This document shows, in pieces, positions 28,286 through 36,409 of a DNA stretch of 64,000 nt. Source of the stretch: Coprococcus_C hominis (GTDB lineage Bacteria > Bacillota > Clostridia > Lachnospirales > Lachnospiraceae); NCBI RefSeq assembly GCF_020687505.1, contig NZ_JAJEQT010000003.1; one strand, written 5' to 3'. The translations under genes and the position numbers were made by a program. Below the pieces are notes generated by a model, which had not been told where the DNA came from, made no database searches, and saw only the letters and a program-made list of their open reading frames with translations. Position 1 is the stretch's first letter; each line of letters opens with the position of its first letter.

Positions 28286-29011
28286 TTACTTTACCTCGAA
28301 TTTATAACCTTTGCCCCATACCGTAGAGATTGACCAGTTGTGATTTTCGTTCAGTTTTTCACGCAGACGCTTGATATGGACGTCTACCGTTCGCGAGTCT
28401 CCGGCATATTCGTAGTCCCAGAGACGGTCAAGCAGCTGATCACGTGTAAATACCTGGTTTGGACGTTTGGCAAGAAAATACAAAAGCTCCAGCTCCTTCG
28501 GCGGCATCTCCACCGATTCACCATCCAAAGTTACAGTGTAGTTGGTCATATTGATAAGTAAGCCGTCATATTCGACGAATTCACCCTGATGATCGGTAAC
28601 TTCAGCGATGCTTACAGGTGCAGCAGTGGTTACAGCCTGGGTCATAACGGTACGACGCAAAACCGCTTTGACTCTTGCAACCAGTTCGTTGGAATCAAAC
28701 GGTTTGATCATATAGTCATCGGCGCCGAGCTTTAAGCCGAGCACCTTGTCGAACACTTCCCCCTTCGCGGAAAGCATGATGATCGGTGTCTGGCGTGTCT
28801 TGCGGATTTCCGTGCAGACCTCATAGCCATCAATATCCGGGAGCATGATATCCAATAAGATCAAGTCAGGATTGAAGGTGGCTGCGAGTGCAAGTGCGTC
28901 CTTGCCTGTGTATGCGATTTCAGTTGCAAAGCATTCCTTTAGTAAATACAAAGAGATAAGCTCTGCGATATTTTCGTCGTCATCGACGATCAGGATTCGT
29001 TGTTTCTCCAT
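28286..29011 (-). CDS. OmpR/PhoB-family response regulator
   Basis: A 241-residue regulator with a receiver domain (phosphoacceptor Asp in LDIMLPDIDGYE near residue 52, Lys in the MIKPF segment) and a C-terminal winged helix ending in RTVDVHIKRLREKL and GKGYKFEV. About 30 unusual residues link the domains. ATG 29011 is preferred over an in-frame TTG four codons earlier because GGAGGGGA is then well placed. It heads the RR-HK-AIM24-AIM24 gene set and lies 41 bp after mutS2. Confidence 0.93.
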   Translation of the reverse strand: MEKQRILIVDDDENIAELISLYLLKECFATEIAYTGKDALALAATFNPDLILLDIMLPDIDGYEVCTEIRKTRQTPIIMLSAKGEVFDKVLGLKLGADDYMIKPFDSNELVARVKAVLRRTVMTQAVTTAAPVSIAEVTDHQGEFVEYDGLLINMTNYTVTLDGESVEMPPKELELLYFLAKRPNQVFTRDQLLDRLWDYEYAGDSRTVDVHIKRLREKLNENHNWSISTVWGKGYKFEVK

Positions 29012-29052
29012 GTTCCCCTCCAATAAAAGTGTGTTGTATGGTTGTAACTCGT

Positions 29053-31488
29053 CTACAATTCGACGATGGTAACGCCATATTCGCCCTCACCAAATTCGCC
29101 GGAGCGATAGGACTGCACCAGTGGATGTTTCTTTAAATACTGCCAGATGCCTTTGCGCAGGGCACCGGTTCCCTTTCCGTGGATGATCGTGACACGGGAA
29201 ATGTGTGCCAGAACTGCATCATCCAGATATTTGTCAATCTCAAAGCATGCTTCATCGACTGTTTTCCCCATGACGTTCAGTTCTGGAGAGAATGTCATAG
29301 ATTTGCTGACGGATGTATGATCTCCGCCTGCATGTTTGCCGCTGTATTTTTGTTTTGTTCCATTTACTGATACGGTACTTTCCGGGATAATCAGCAGGTC
29401 GGAAATCGGCAACATAGAATTTAAAATACCCATCTGTACGCCTGCAATGCCTTTGTTGTCTGGCAGTTTTGTGATTGTACCGCGTGTTCCCATGCTGAGT
29501 ACCTGCACGGTATCCCCGATATGGAAATCAGATGCTTTATGGTTTGAGGTCTGTTTCTTTGTCTCGGATGCACCGGATTTCTCGTAATCTTTGATTTTGC
29601 TTCGAAGCTTGCTGCGCTGTTCTTCCATCGTGCGCATGTCGGCCTTGTGTGGATTATTGCGCCATTTGTTGTAATCGCGGATTGTCTGATCCGCCACATC
29701 CTTGGCGTCATCGATTATGTCTCTGGCTTCTTCCCTTGCTTTTTTCAGAATCTCGGCTTTCTTCGTATCGAGATTTTCTTCCTTCTTCTGCAAGGATTCC
29801 TTCAGAGATTCAATTTCCTGTTTATATGCCTCGATTGCCTTTTCGTCCTCCTGCATGGATCGCTTGCTTGCTTCGAGATCCGCGAGCAGGGTTTCCATGT
29901 CGATCGCATCGCTGTCAATCTGATCCTTTGCGGAGTTGATGATATAATCTGGCAGACCAAGCTTGCTTGCGATGGCAAATGCGTTGGATTTACCCGGAAT
30001 ACCGATTGTCAGACGGTAGGTTGGACGCAGAGTTGCCACATCAAATTCGCACGATGCATTTTCTACTCCATCGGTGGAAAGGGCGTATGTTTTCAATTCG
30101 CTGTAATGTGTCGTCGCCATGCAGCGGGCACCCATACTTTTCAGATAATTTAAGATGGAAACTGCCAGTGCCGCACCCTCGACCGGATCGGTTCCGCCGC
30201 CCGGCTCATCGAATAGGCATAGTGTGTTCGGGGTTGCATGCTGCACGATATAGACAATGTTGCTCATGTGAGAGGAGAACGTTGACAGATTCTGTTCGAT
30301 GCTCTGCTCGTCACCGATATCTGCGAAGATATCGTCGAAGACAGCCAGGCGGGATTCCTCCATCGCCGGGATGTGCAGACCTGCCTGCCCCATGAGAGAA
30401 AACAGTCCGAGTGTCTTTAGGGAAACCGTTTTACCACCGGTATTCGGACCTGTGATAATGAGCAGGTTGTATGTCTCACCAAGCCGGATATCGACTGGCA
30501 CAACCGTGTGCTTCTCCAGCAATGGATGACGTCCCTGCCGGATATCAATGATACCGTCGGTGTTAAAGATCGGTCTTGTGCTGTTTGTTGCGCGGGCGAA
30601 TTTCGCCTTTGCAAATATAAAATCCAGATCGGTCAGTAATTCCAGATCGTAGGCGATTTCAGAGACATAAGTAGCTGCCTGCGCACTCAGGCTCTCCAGT
30701 ATTTTCTCGATTTCTAATAATTCCTCGTTCGCAAGCTCCTTGATCTGGTTGTTCAGATTGACGACTGCCATTGGTTCGATGAAAAGCGTGGAGCCGGTCG
30801 AGGACTGATCGTGAATCATACCCGGGAATTTCGAACGGTATTCCTGCTTGACCGGAATACAGTATCTGCCGTTTCGCATGGTAATCAGAGAATCCTGCAA
30901 CTGGTCACGGTTTGCGTCACTTTTGATGATCTTATCTAACTGCTGGTGCAGCTTGTCGTTGGTGAGACGGATTTCCCGGCGGATGTTCTTCAAACCGGAG
31001 CTTGCATCGTCCGCGTATTCATTTTCTGATAAGATACAGCGGTTGATCTCGGATGCGATGTGCTCCAATGGCAGCAGCATGTTAAAACGTTCGGTCAGGG
31101 AATCGAAGGTAGTCTGTGAAACAGGCTCCTGATTCCGGCTGGCGAGTGCTTCGGTCAGATCGGAACCGTCGCCGTACTGTTTGGCTGCTTTTGCAACCTG
31201 TAAGACGGCTGCGATGTCCAGAAGTTCCTTAGAAGTAAGGGTACCCTGTACCTCCAGCCGTTTGATGGATGCACCGATATCGCATAACCCGGAAAAGCTG
31301 ATATTTCCATGACGGTTCAGACGGTTCAGTGCATCGTTTGTCTCTTCCTGTAATTTTCGGATCTGTTCGATGTCACGCTGGGGTTTCATGCGGTCCACCC
31401 GGCGTTTTGCCATAGGGGAGGTCGCATATTCTGTCACCATAGATAGTATTTTATTAAACTCTAGTATGCGTAAGCTTCGTTTGTTCAT
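29053..31488 (-). CDS. mutS2: MutS2 ATPase/endonuclease
   Basis: An 811-residue MutS2 protein. Family members suppress homologous recombination or split collided ribosomes, depending on species. The N-terminal core and clamp helices are followed by the ABC-type ATPase (Walker A in ITGPNTGGKT near residue 346, then DEPGGGTDPVEG). A long coiled-coil region follows (about 520-630), then a KOW-like segment and a C-terminal Smr nuclease domain (about 735-811) with VIIHGKGTGALR-like residues. There is no MutS1 mismatch-recognition domain. It starts 25 bp after the zinc-ribbon membrane gene. Confidence 0.95.
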   Translation of the reverse strand: MNKRSLRILEFNKILSMVTEYATSPMAKRRVDRMKPQRDIEQIRKLQEETNDALNRLNRHGNISFSGLCDIGASIKRLEVQGTLTSKELLDIAAVLQVAKAAKQYGDGSDLTEALASRNQEPVSQTTFDSLTERFNMLLPLEHIASEINRCILSENEYADDASSGLKNIRREIRLTNDKLHQQLDKIIKSDANRDQLQDSLITMRNGRYCIPVKQEYRSKFPGMIHDQSSTGSTLFIEPMAVVNLNNQIKELANEELLEIEKILESLSAQAATYVSEIAYDLELLTDLDFIFAKAKFARATNSTRPIFNTDGIIDIRQGRHPLLEKHTVVPVDIRLGETYNLLIITGPNTGGKTVSLKTLGLFSLMGQAGLHIPAMEESRLAVFDDIFADIGDEQSIEQNLSTFSSHMSNIVYIVQHATPNTLCLFDEPGGGTDPVEGAALAVSILNYLKSMGARCMATTHYSELKTYALSTDGVENASCEFDVATLRPTYRLTIGIPGKSNAFAIASKLGLPDYIINSAKDQIDSDAIDMETLLADLEASKRSMQEDEKAIEAYKQEIESLKESLQKKEENLDTKKAEILKKAREEARDIIDDAKDVADQTIRDYNKWRNNPHKADMRTMEEQRSKLRSKIKDYEKSGASETKKQTSNHKASDFHIGDTVQVLSMGTRGTITKLPDNKGIAGVQMGILNSMLPISDLLIIPESTVSVNGTKQKYSGKHAGGDHTSVSKSMTFSPELNVMGKTVDEACFEIDKYLDDAVLAHISRVTIIHGKGTGALRKGIWQYLKKHPLVQSYRSGEFGEGEYGVTIVEL

Positions 31489-31513
31489 GGTTTATTCCTT
31501 TTATAAAAGTATG

Positions 31514-32245
31514 TTAGGCTTGATTAAATGCTTTCTTTGCATTGATATGAAGAACCAAGCCGATAATGGCACCGACAAATGCAACGATACCACCGATCAA
31601 AAGCAGATAGAAACCAGCACCATATTGAACCATAGAACCATAATCGGAAAGTTCGCTTTTTGCGCTCATAGTTTCATAAATTGCGAAAATTCCCTGAATC
31701 AGGGTCAGGATAATATTCAATGTATTTACCCGCAGCATAGACAATGCAATGATCACGATTGCAGTTATCAAAAAGATGACGCCATCTTCGCCGTCCTTAA
31801 ATAACGACATTGATTCACTGTATCCAAAAAGGGAAACAGACAGGAACGGAAGAAAGACGGAGATCAGACAGAGCAGGCTTCCGCCCATCACTGCAAAATG
31901 TCCGGCATTGAATTTCCGCTTGTACTTAGCACCTGCTGGGGCATAGGCAGCAGAATTTGCATATGGCATCTGGTTGTAATTTGCCTGAGGCTGCTGATAC
32001 TGTGCCTGATTATAGTTTGCTTGAGGCTGCTGGTATTGTGCCTGATTGAAATTTGCCTGAGGCTGCTGGTATGGTTGCTGATTATAGTTTGCCTGAGGCT
32101 GCTGATACTGTGCCTGATTGAAGTTTGTCTCAGGCTGTTGATATTGCATTTGGTTGAAATCTGCCGGCTGGGAGATCGCTGCTCCGCAGGTAGGGCAGGT
32201 TGTAGTGCCGTCTGTAAGTGTTGCTCCACATGTTGGACAATTCAT
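31514..32245 (-). CDS. Zinc-ribbon membrane protein with Asn/Gln-rich repeats
   Basis: A 243-residue protein. A zinc ribbon at the extreme N-terminus (CPTC, ten residues, CPTC) is followed by 12-residue repeats of the type N[FY]NQAQYQQPQA (about residues 29-95). Four transmembrane segments follow (about 118-240). This domain order is common in Firmicutes proteins of unknown function. The repeats are presumably disordered and cytoplasmic. A sigma-A promoter lies just upstream, and an 18-bp XRE operator-like site sits behind that promoter. Confidence 0.78.
   Translation of the reverse strand: MNCPTCGATLTDGTTTCPTCGAAISQPADFNQMQYQQPETNFNQAQYQQPQANYNQQPYQQPQANFNQAQYQQPQANYNQAQYQQPQANYNQMPYANSAAYAPAGAKYKRKFNAGHFAVMGGSLLCLISVFLPFLSVSLFGYSESMSLFKDGEDGVIFLITAIVIIALSMLRVNTLNIILTLIQGIFAIYETMSAKSELSDYGSMVQYGAGFYLLLIGGIVAFVGAIIGLVLHINAKKAFNQA
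31960..32161 (-). repeat. 36-bp in-frame tandem repeat, about 5.5 copies
   Basis: Each unit encodes twelve residues of the form NYNQAQYQQPQA with small variations. The DNA is repetitive too, with recurring TGCCTGATT and CTGAGGCTGCTG blocks, so copy number is probably variable. Confidence 0.85.
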
Positions 32246-32278
32246 AGAATCACGCTCCTTAAAAAATAATATAAAATT

Positions 32279-32307
32279 AAGATAGCATATATTTAGAAGA
32301 CTTACAA
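32279..32307 (-). promoter_or_regulatory. Sigma-A promoter of the zinc-ribbon membrane gene
   Basis: On the minus strand TTGTAA (32302-32307) and TATCTT (32279-32284) are 17 bp apart. The start codon at 32245 is 33 bp downstream behind AAGGAG. Confidence 0.6.
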
Positions 32308-32321
32308 GAAATCGACTTGGC

Positions 32322-32343
32322 TTTAGTACATATATTTACTAAA
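32322..32343. promoter_or_regulatory. Operator-like palindrome TAGTA-N8-TACTA (site 1)
   Basis: TTTAGTA (32322-32328) and TACTAAA (32337-32343) form an inverted repeat separated by 8 bp. The same TAGTA-N8-TACTA pattern occurs twice more in front of the adjacent XRE gene. This copy lies 14 bp upstream of the -35 box of the zinc-ribbon membrane gene. Confidence 0.65.
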
Positions 32344-32376
32344 ATTAAAGACAGATGGACGATTTAAAACAAGGAC

Positions 32377-32592
32377 TTAGAGTTTATTGCTCAGTCCAAG
32401 TATATAATCGGAGGAAACGTGATACAATTTGCACAGGGATAGAAGATGGCGGATTGGCAATTCGTTGGCACCGCGCTCATAGCGAGCGTACATTGTCTGG
32501 GATGTGCCAAGATAGTTGGAGACATATTCCTGCGTGTAGTCATGATCCTCTCTTAAATTTTTGATTCGTTCAATATATTTTTTATTATCCAT
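32377..32592 (-). CDS. XRE-family repressor-like DNA-binding protein
   Basis: A 71-residue protein that is almost entirely a Cro/C1-type helix-turn-helix. It has RIKNLREDHDYTQEYVSNYL, then QTMYARYERGANELP as the recognition helix region, and LCKLYHVSSDYILGL at the end. ATG 32592 is chosen because AAGGTGA precedes it; an upstream in-frame start would add nine residues and overlap the putative operator. It is flanked by three copies of one 18-bp inverted repeat, which suggests autoregulation and control of both neighbours. Confidence 0.85.
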   Translation of the reverse strand: MDNKKYIERIKNLREDHDYTQEYVSNYLGTSQTMYARYERGANELPIRHLLSLCKLYHVSSDYILGLSNKL

Positions 32593-32614
32593 AATTTCAC
32601 CTTGTTTACACAAT

Positions 32615-32661
32615 AGCATAGTAAAGAAATGTACTATCTCAAATAGTAAATATCTTTACTA
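32615..32661 (-). promoter_or_regulatory. XRE gene promoter overlapped by two TAGTA-N8-TACTA operators (sites 2 and 3)
   Basis: On the minus strand TTGAGA (32637-32642) and TATGCT (32615-32620) are 16 bp apart. Site 2 (TAGTA 32619-32623, TACTA 32632-32636) fills the spacer between the boxes. Site 3 (TAGTA 32644-32648, TACTA 32657-32661) lies just behind the -35 box. Binding at site 2 would block RNA polymerase, the layout expected for negative autoregulation. Confidence 0.68.
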
Positions 32662-32721
32662 ATTATTGCGCGCGGGGCGAGAAGAAATCATGTATATGGA
32701 GAGCAAAAGAGGAGGAAAAAG

Positions 32722-33633
32722 ATGAGAAGAACAAAGAGATTTGCAGGCTTTGCACTGGCGGCGTGCATGGGCGTGAGTTTACTGGTAAACGTTCCGGCAG
32801 GGACGGTGTTGGCGGAAGAACCGACAGAAATGGTAGTTGCAGATATAGCTGAGACGAGTGAAGCAGATTTTGAGTGGGATGGAACGAAGATTATAAAATA
32901 TAAGGCAAACGGTGCAGATGTCGTAATACCAAGCAGATGTACCGAGATTGGGGATAGGGCATTTCAAAGCAAGACAGCATTGGAAACGGTAGTGATTCCG
33001 GATGGTGTAAAGAAAATAGGCGAGTGTGCGTTTGCGGATTGTAGATTATTAAAAAGTATTGTAATACCAGACAGTGTGACAACAATAGGTGATGAGGCAT
33101 TTTATTATTGCGCTTTATTGGAGTATGCTGTTATACCAGATGGAGTAACAACGATTGGAAAGCGTGACGAAAATAGAGAATAGTGCTTTTTGGGGGTGTG
33201 TAAATCTTAAAACTATTCGGGGGTATGCTGTTTCGTACGTAGAGTCTTATGCCAAGGAATATGGCTATATATTTGAAGATGTAGAGGGGAAAATTACTAC
33301 TTCCTACCGCACCCACGTCCAGTCCTTTGGCTGGCAGAATCCGGTAACGAATGGTGCGATGAGCGGAACAAGCGGAGAAGCAAAGCGACTGGAAGCAATC
33401 CAGATCAAGCTTTACGGCGAGATGGCAAACCGCTTTGATGTATATTATCGTGTACATGCACAGTCTTACGGCTAGCTTGGCTGGGCGAAGAACGGAGAAG
33501 AATCCGGAACTGCCGGATATGCAAAGCGTCTCGAAGGCATCCAGATTGTTTTGGTACCGAAGGGAAGCGCGGCACCAGCGAACAACTATAAGAATATTCA
33601 GTCTGTGAATACAAAAGCTTATATCAAGAAGTA
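32722..33633 (+). pseudogene. Broken gene for a secreted LRR and ChW-repeat surface protein
   Basis: The reading frame begins at ATG 32722 with a signal peptide (cleavage near LAEE, about residue 33) and BspA-type leucine-rich repeats of the form IPDSVTTIGDEAF. Near 33160 the frame shifts: after VTTIG, coding continues in another frame as SVTKIENSAFWGC, consistent with an out-of-frame loss inside a repeat. A ChW-type repeat follows (VQSFGW, EAKRLEAIQIKLYG). A TAG at 33473-33475 replaces the expected Trp of the second repeat (QSYG-stop-LGWAKNG). Coding resemblance continues to TAA 33631-33633. Two independent lesions make this a pseudogene. It faces the XRE operator region. Confidence 0.85.
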
Positions 33634-33662
33634 ATAATTATGTAATTGAAGAATAAGAATAA

Positions 33663-33710
33663 AAAATGCGGAAGGTGTACTTCAATAGCAAAGTACGCCT
33701 TCCGTTTTTA
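33663..33710 (+). terminator. Rho-independent terminator
   Basis: A stem of about 18 bp (AAAATGCGGAAGGTGTACTT pairing with AAAGTACGCCTTCCGTTTTT, with one interruption) and a 7-nt loop end in a T-run. It follows the broken surface-protein gene. Confidence 0.85.
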
Positions 33711-33844
33711 ACATTATTATGAGCATAAATAAAAATATCTTTTCCTTCAAACCCGCATATTTCCTTGCTTTTTCCAAATGTTCCAAACTTACGCTTTACA
33801 TTTTCAGAAGTTGTATGCTATGGTTTATGATCGGAGGCGGGAGC

Positions 33845-33949
33845 ATGGGAAACTGGTTTGAGAATATGGAGCCAATGAACATACAGGAAGAACGTGTGAA
33901 GACGAAGAAGACGGAGGAATCCTCCCTTGCGAAAAGCATATATAAGTGA
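33845..33949 (+). CDS. Possible 34-residue charged protein
   Basis: A short frame starts at ATG 33845 directly behind GGAGGCGGGAGC and ends with TGA. The product is hydrophilic, begins MGNWFENMEP and has no known motif. TTTACA (33795-33800) and TATGGT (33819-33824), 18 bp apart, could form a promoter. The frame could extend upstream to 33719, but that part looks non-coding. It precedes yhaM by 44 bp. It may be a real small gene or only the leader of yhaM. Confidence 0.35.
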   Translation: MGNWFENMEPMNIQEERVKTKKTEESSLAKSIYK

Positions 33950-33993
33950 TATAAATAGGAAAGAGTGAAGCGTAGGATGGAGGAAGAAAGAGC

Positions 33994-34944
33994 ATGAATT
34001 ATATCAAAGAATTGCGTGATGGAGAGATGGTATCGGAAATCTATCTCTGTAAGAATAAAGTGGTAGCAAAGACAAAGGCTGGAAAGACATATTACTCTTT
34101 GCAGCTTCAGGATAAGACCGGAACGGTCGATGCAAAGATCTGGGAGCTTTCGAATGCGATTGCGCATTTCGAGCCGATGGACTATATTCGTGTTGACGCA
34201 CAGGTAACGAGCTTTAACGGAGCATTGCAGTTAAATGTCAAGCGTGTGCGCGTGGCGGATGAAGGCGAATACAATGTGACAGATTATATGCCATGTTCAA
34301 CGAAAGATATTGATACGATGTATCAGGAATTACTGGGACTGATTCAGGGTGTAAAAAATCAGTATTTACATAAACTATTGGAAATGTTCTTTGTTGAGGA
34401 CAAGGAATTTGCAGAGAAGTTCAAGAAGCATTCCGCAGCCAAGTCCATTCATCATGGATTTATAGGCGGTCTGCTGGAACATTCTTTATCGGTTGCAAAA
34501 TTATGTGAATATATTGCAGCGAATTATCCGGTTGTCAATCATGATTTACTTGTGACGGCAGCGATTTGTCACGACATCGGTAAGGTCGATGAGATTTCCG
34601 ATTTTCCACAGAACGATTACACCGACGAGGGACAGTTAGTCGGACATATTGTGATGGGTACGATGATGATTGCGGATAAGGTGCGTGAGATTCCAGGATT
34701 TCCACCGAAGCTTGCAAATGAGCTGAAGCACTGCATCCTGGCACATCACGGGGAACTGGAATATGGTTCACCGAAGAAACCAGCATTGATCGAGGCGATG
34801 GCACTCGCACATGCCGATAATATGGATGCGAAGTTGCAGACATTTACCGAGATTATCCGGGAGAATGAAGACAAGACGGAATGGCTTGGATTTAACCGTA
34901 TGTTTGAAAGTAATGTGAGATTGACAGGTGAGAAGAATGAGTAG
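33994..34944 (+). CDS. yhaM: 3'-5' exoribonuclease YhaM-type
   Basis: A 316-residue protein with an N-terminal OB-fold (about residues 10-100, nucleic-acid binding) and an HD domain (about 160-300). The HD metal ligands are visible: HHGFIGGLLEHS, then AAICHDIGKVDE, and CILAHHGELEYG followed by ALAHADNMDA. YhaM enzymes trim RNA and single-stranded DNA from the 3' end. The length is normal. The stop codon overlaps the start of the radical SAM gene by 8 bp. Confidence 0.92.
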   Translation: MNYIKELRDGEMVSEIYLCKNKVVAKTKAGKTYYSLQLQDKTGTVDAKIWELSNAIAHFEPMDYIRVDAQVTSFNGALQLNVKRVRVADEGEYNVTDYMPCSTKDIDTMYQELLGLIQGVKNQYLHKLLEMFFVEDKEFAEKFKKHSAAKSIHHGFIGGLLEHSLSVAKLCEYIAANYPVVNHDLLVTAAICHDIGKVDEISDFPQNDYTDEGQLVGHIVMGTMMIADKVREIPGFPPKLANELKHCILAHHGELEYGSPKKPALIEAMALAHADNMDAKLQTFTEIIRENEDKTEWLGFNRMFESNVRLTGEKNE

Positions 34945-35566
34945 TGAAGTAAGAAAAGCAATGACGATATTATATAAAGTGCATAACGGATTGTATGTGA
35001 ATCTGACAAATCGTTGTCCGTGTGCGTGCACGTTCTGCGAACGACAGACCCGTGATCATGTGTCAGAGGTAAATGATGCGCCTTTGTGGCTGGAACATGA
35101 GCCGAGTGTGGAAGAAGTGATTGCAGAGTTTGAGAAAACGGATGTTGCGCCGTATGAAGAAATTGTATTCTGTGGATTTGGTGAGCCGACGGAACGGCTG
35201 GATGCACTGCTTGAGATCGCAAAATATCTGAAAGCACATTATGATAAGCCAATCCGTATCAATACAAACGGTCTCGGAGATCTGATCTGGAACGAAGATA
35301 TCACACCGAAGCTTGCAGGTCTGATCGACACAATCTCTATCAGTCTTAACACACCGGATGCCAAGCGGTATCAGGAGATTGTGCGGAGTAAATTCGGGGA
35401 CGGTTCCTTTGAGGCGATGCTGAAGTTCGCAAAGGATGCGAAAAGGTATGTGCCGAAGGTGGTATTAAGTACCGTGGAGACGACGATCACGAGAGAAGAA
35501 GAGGCAAAATGTCAGGCAATCTGTGACGAACTGGGCGTTACCTATCGGATTCGTCCATTTCATTAA
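34937..35566 (+). CDS. Radical SAM protein of the TatD-linked type
   Basis: A 209-residue radical SAM enzyme. The [4Fe-4S] motif CxxxCxxC is within RCPCACTFCERQ near residue 28, and the GFGEPTE motif binds SAM. The short length and the start ILYKVHNGLYVNLTNRCPC fit the group found beside tatD-like nuclease genes. No tatD lies here. The gene is translationally coupled to yhaM, suggesting a shared nucleic-acid-related role, but the reaction is unknown. ATG 34937 is preferred to an upstream alternative start. Confidence 0.85.
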   Translation: MSSEVRKAMTILYKVHNGLYVNLTNRCPCACTFCERQTRDHVSEVNDAPLWLEHEPSVEEVIAEFEKTDVAPYEEIVFCGFGEPTERLDALLEIAKYLKAHYDKPIRINTNGLGDLIWNEDITPKLAGLIDTISISLNTPDAKRYQEIVRSKFGDGSFEAMLKFAKDAKRYVPKVVLSTVETTITREEEAKCQAICDELGVTYRIRPFH

Positions 35567-35586
35567 TAAATTCGCGGACAGATTGT

Positions 35587-35614
35587 TAACAATCCATGGT
35601 AAATGACCGATAAT
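35587..35614 (+). promoter_or_regulatory. Sigma-D (flagellar, sigma-28 type) promoter candidate
   Basis: TAAC (35587-35590), 15 bases, then ACCGATAAT (35606-35614) closely resembles the sigma-D consensus TAAA-N15-GCCGATAA. A sigma-A reading is poorer because no -35 box is properly spaced. The next gene starts 75 bp downstream. Confidence 0.45.
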
Positions 35615-35688
35615 ATAAACAGAGATGGGGGTTCCATCTCCAAAAGCACAAGGAAGTGCGTATGATTCTAAGGAAGGAGCAAAAGAAC

Positions 35689-36318
35689 ATGGGAATGACA
35701 GTAAATGCAATGGCAGGTATGCAGGCTGCAAGTGAAACCGTTTCTGATTATAGTGTAACTGCAAAGGCTGCGGAGACATCCGAGAAGAAGGCTTCTGCAG
35801 AGACAGAGAAAGATGCGGTTTACGAGAAGAGCGCGCAGGAAAGTGCCAAGGCACCATATTCCATCAACAAGATGAGCAAGGAAGACCGCGCAGCTTTGGT
35901 AAAGCAGCTCAAAGCGGATCAGGAAAGCAGACAGAACAGTCTTACAAATCTTGTATCCCAGATGCTTGGTAAGCAGGCTGGTATGTATGGAATTGCAAAC
36001 GGAGACGATTCCATCTGGAAGATCTTTGCAAACGGAAATTTCACTGTGGATGCAGCAACGAAAGCACAGGCACAGGAAGATATCTCCGACGATGGATATT
36101 GGGGCGTGAAGCAGACCTCGCAGAGATTGTTTGATTTTGCAAGTGCTCTCGCCGGTGACGATGAGGACAAGATGCGCGAAATGCAGAAAGCAATGGAAAA
36201 AGGCTTTAAACAGGCAACTGCTGCATGGGGCAAAGATCTGCCGGATATCAGCAACAAGACATTGGATGCGGCAAATAAGCTGTTTGATGAATATTATAAG
36301 TCAAAACAAAGCGAATAA
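35689..36318 (+). CDS. Conserved hypothetical protein, possibly of the motility regulon
   Basis: A 209-residue soluble protein without signal peptide or membrane helix. The first ~65 residues are Ala/Ser/Glu-rich and probably disordered. The rest looks folded, with MSKEDRAALVKQLKADQESRQ, a FTVDAATKAQAQEDI segment and DGYWGVKQTSQRLFDFASAL. I recall similar unannotated proteins in motile clostridia. Together with the sigma-D-like promoter this hints at a flagellar-regulon role, which is inference. ATG 35689 sits behind AAGGAAGGAG; a start at 35656 would lack such a site. A terminator follows, so it is monocistronic. Confidence 0.75.
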   Translation: MGMTVNAMAGMQAASETVSDYSVTAKAAETSEKKASAETEKDAVYEKSAQESAKAPYSINKMSKEDRAALVKQLKADQESRQNSLTNLVSQMLGKQAGMYGIANGDDSIWKIFANGNFTVDAATKAQAQEDISDDGYWGVKQTSQRLFDFASALAGDDEDKMREMQKAMEKGFKQATAAWGKDLPDISNKTLDAANKLFDEYYKSKQSE

Positions 36319-36358
36319 ATACATAAAAGGTTTGCTATTTCTAACAATTCAGTGTTAC

Positions 36359-36395
36359 AATAAAAGGGTCTTTGACAAGATCCTTTTATTTTTTT
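36359..36395 (+). terminator. Rho-independent terminator
   Basis: AATAAAAGGGTCTT (36359-36372) pairs with AAGATCCTTTTATT (36377-36390), with one mismatch and a 4-nt loop, followed by a T-run. Confidence 0.85.
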
Positions 36396-36409
36396 GACGG
36401 AGAGAGAAA

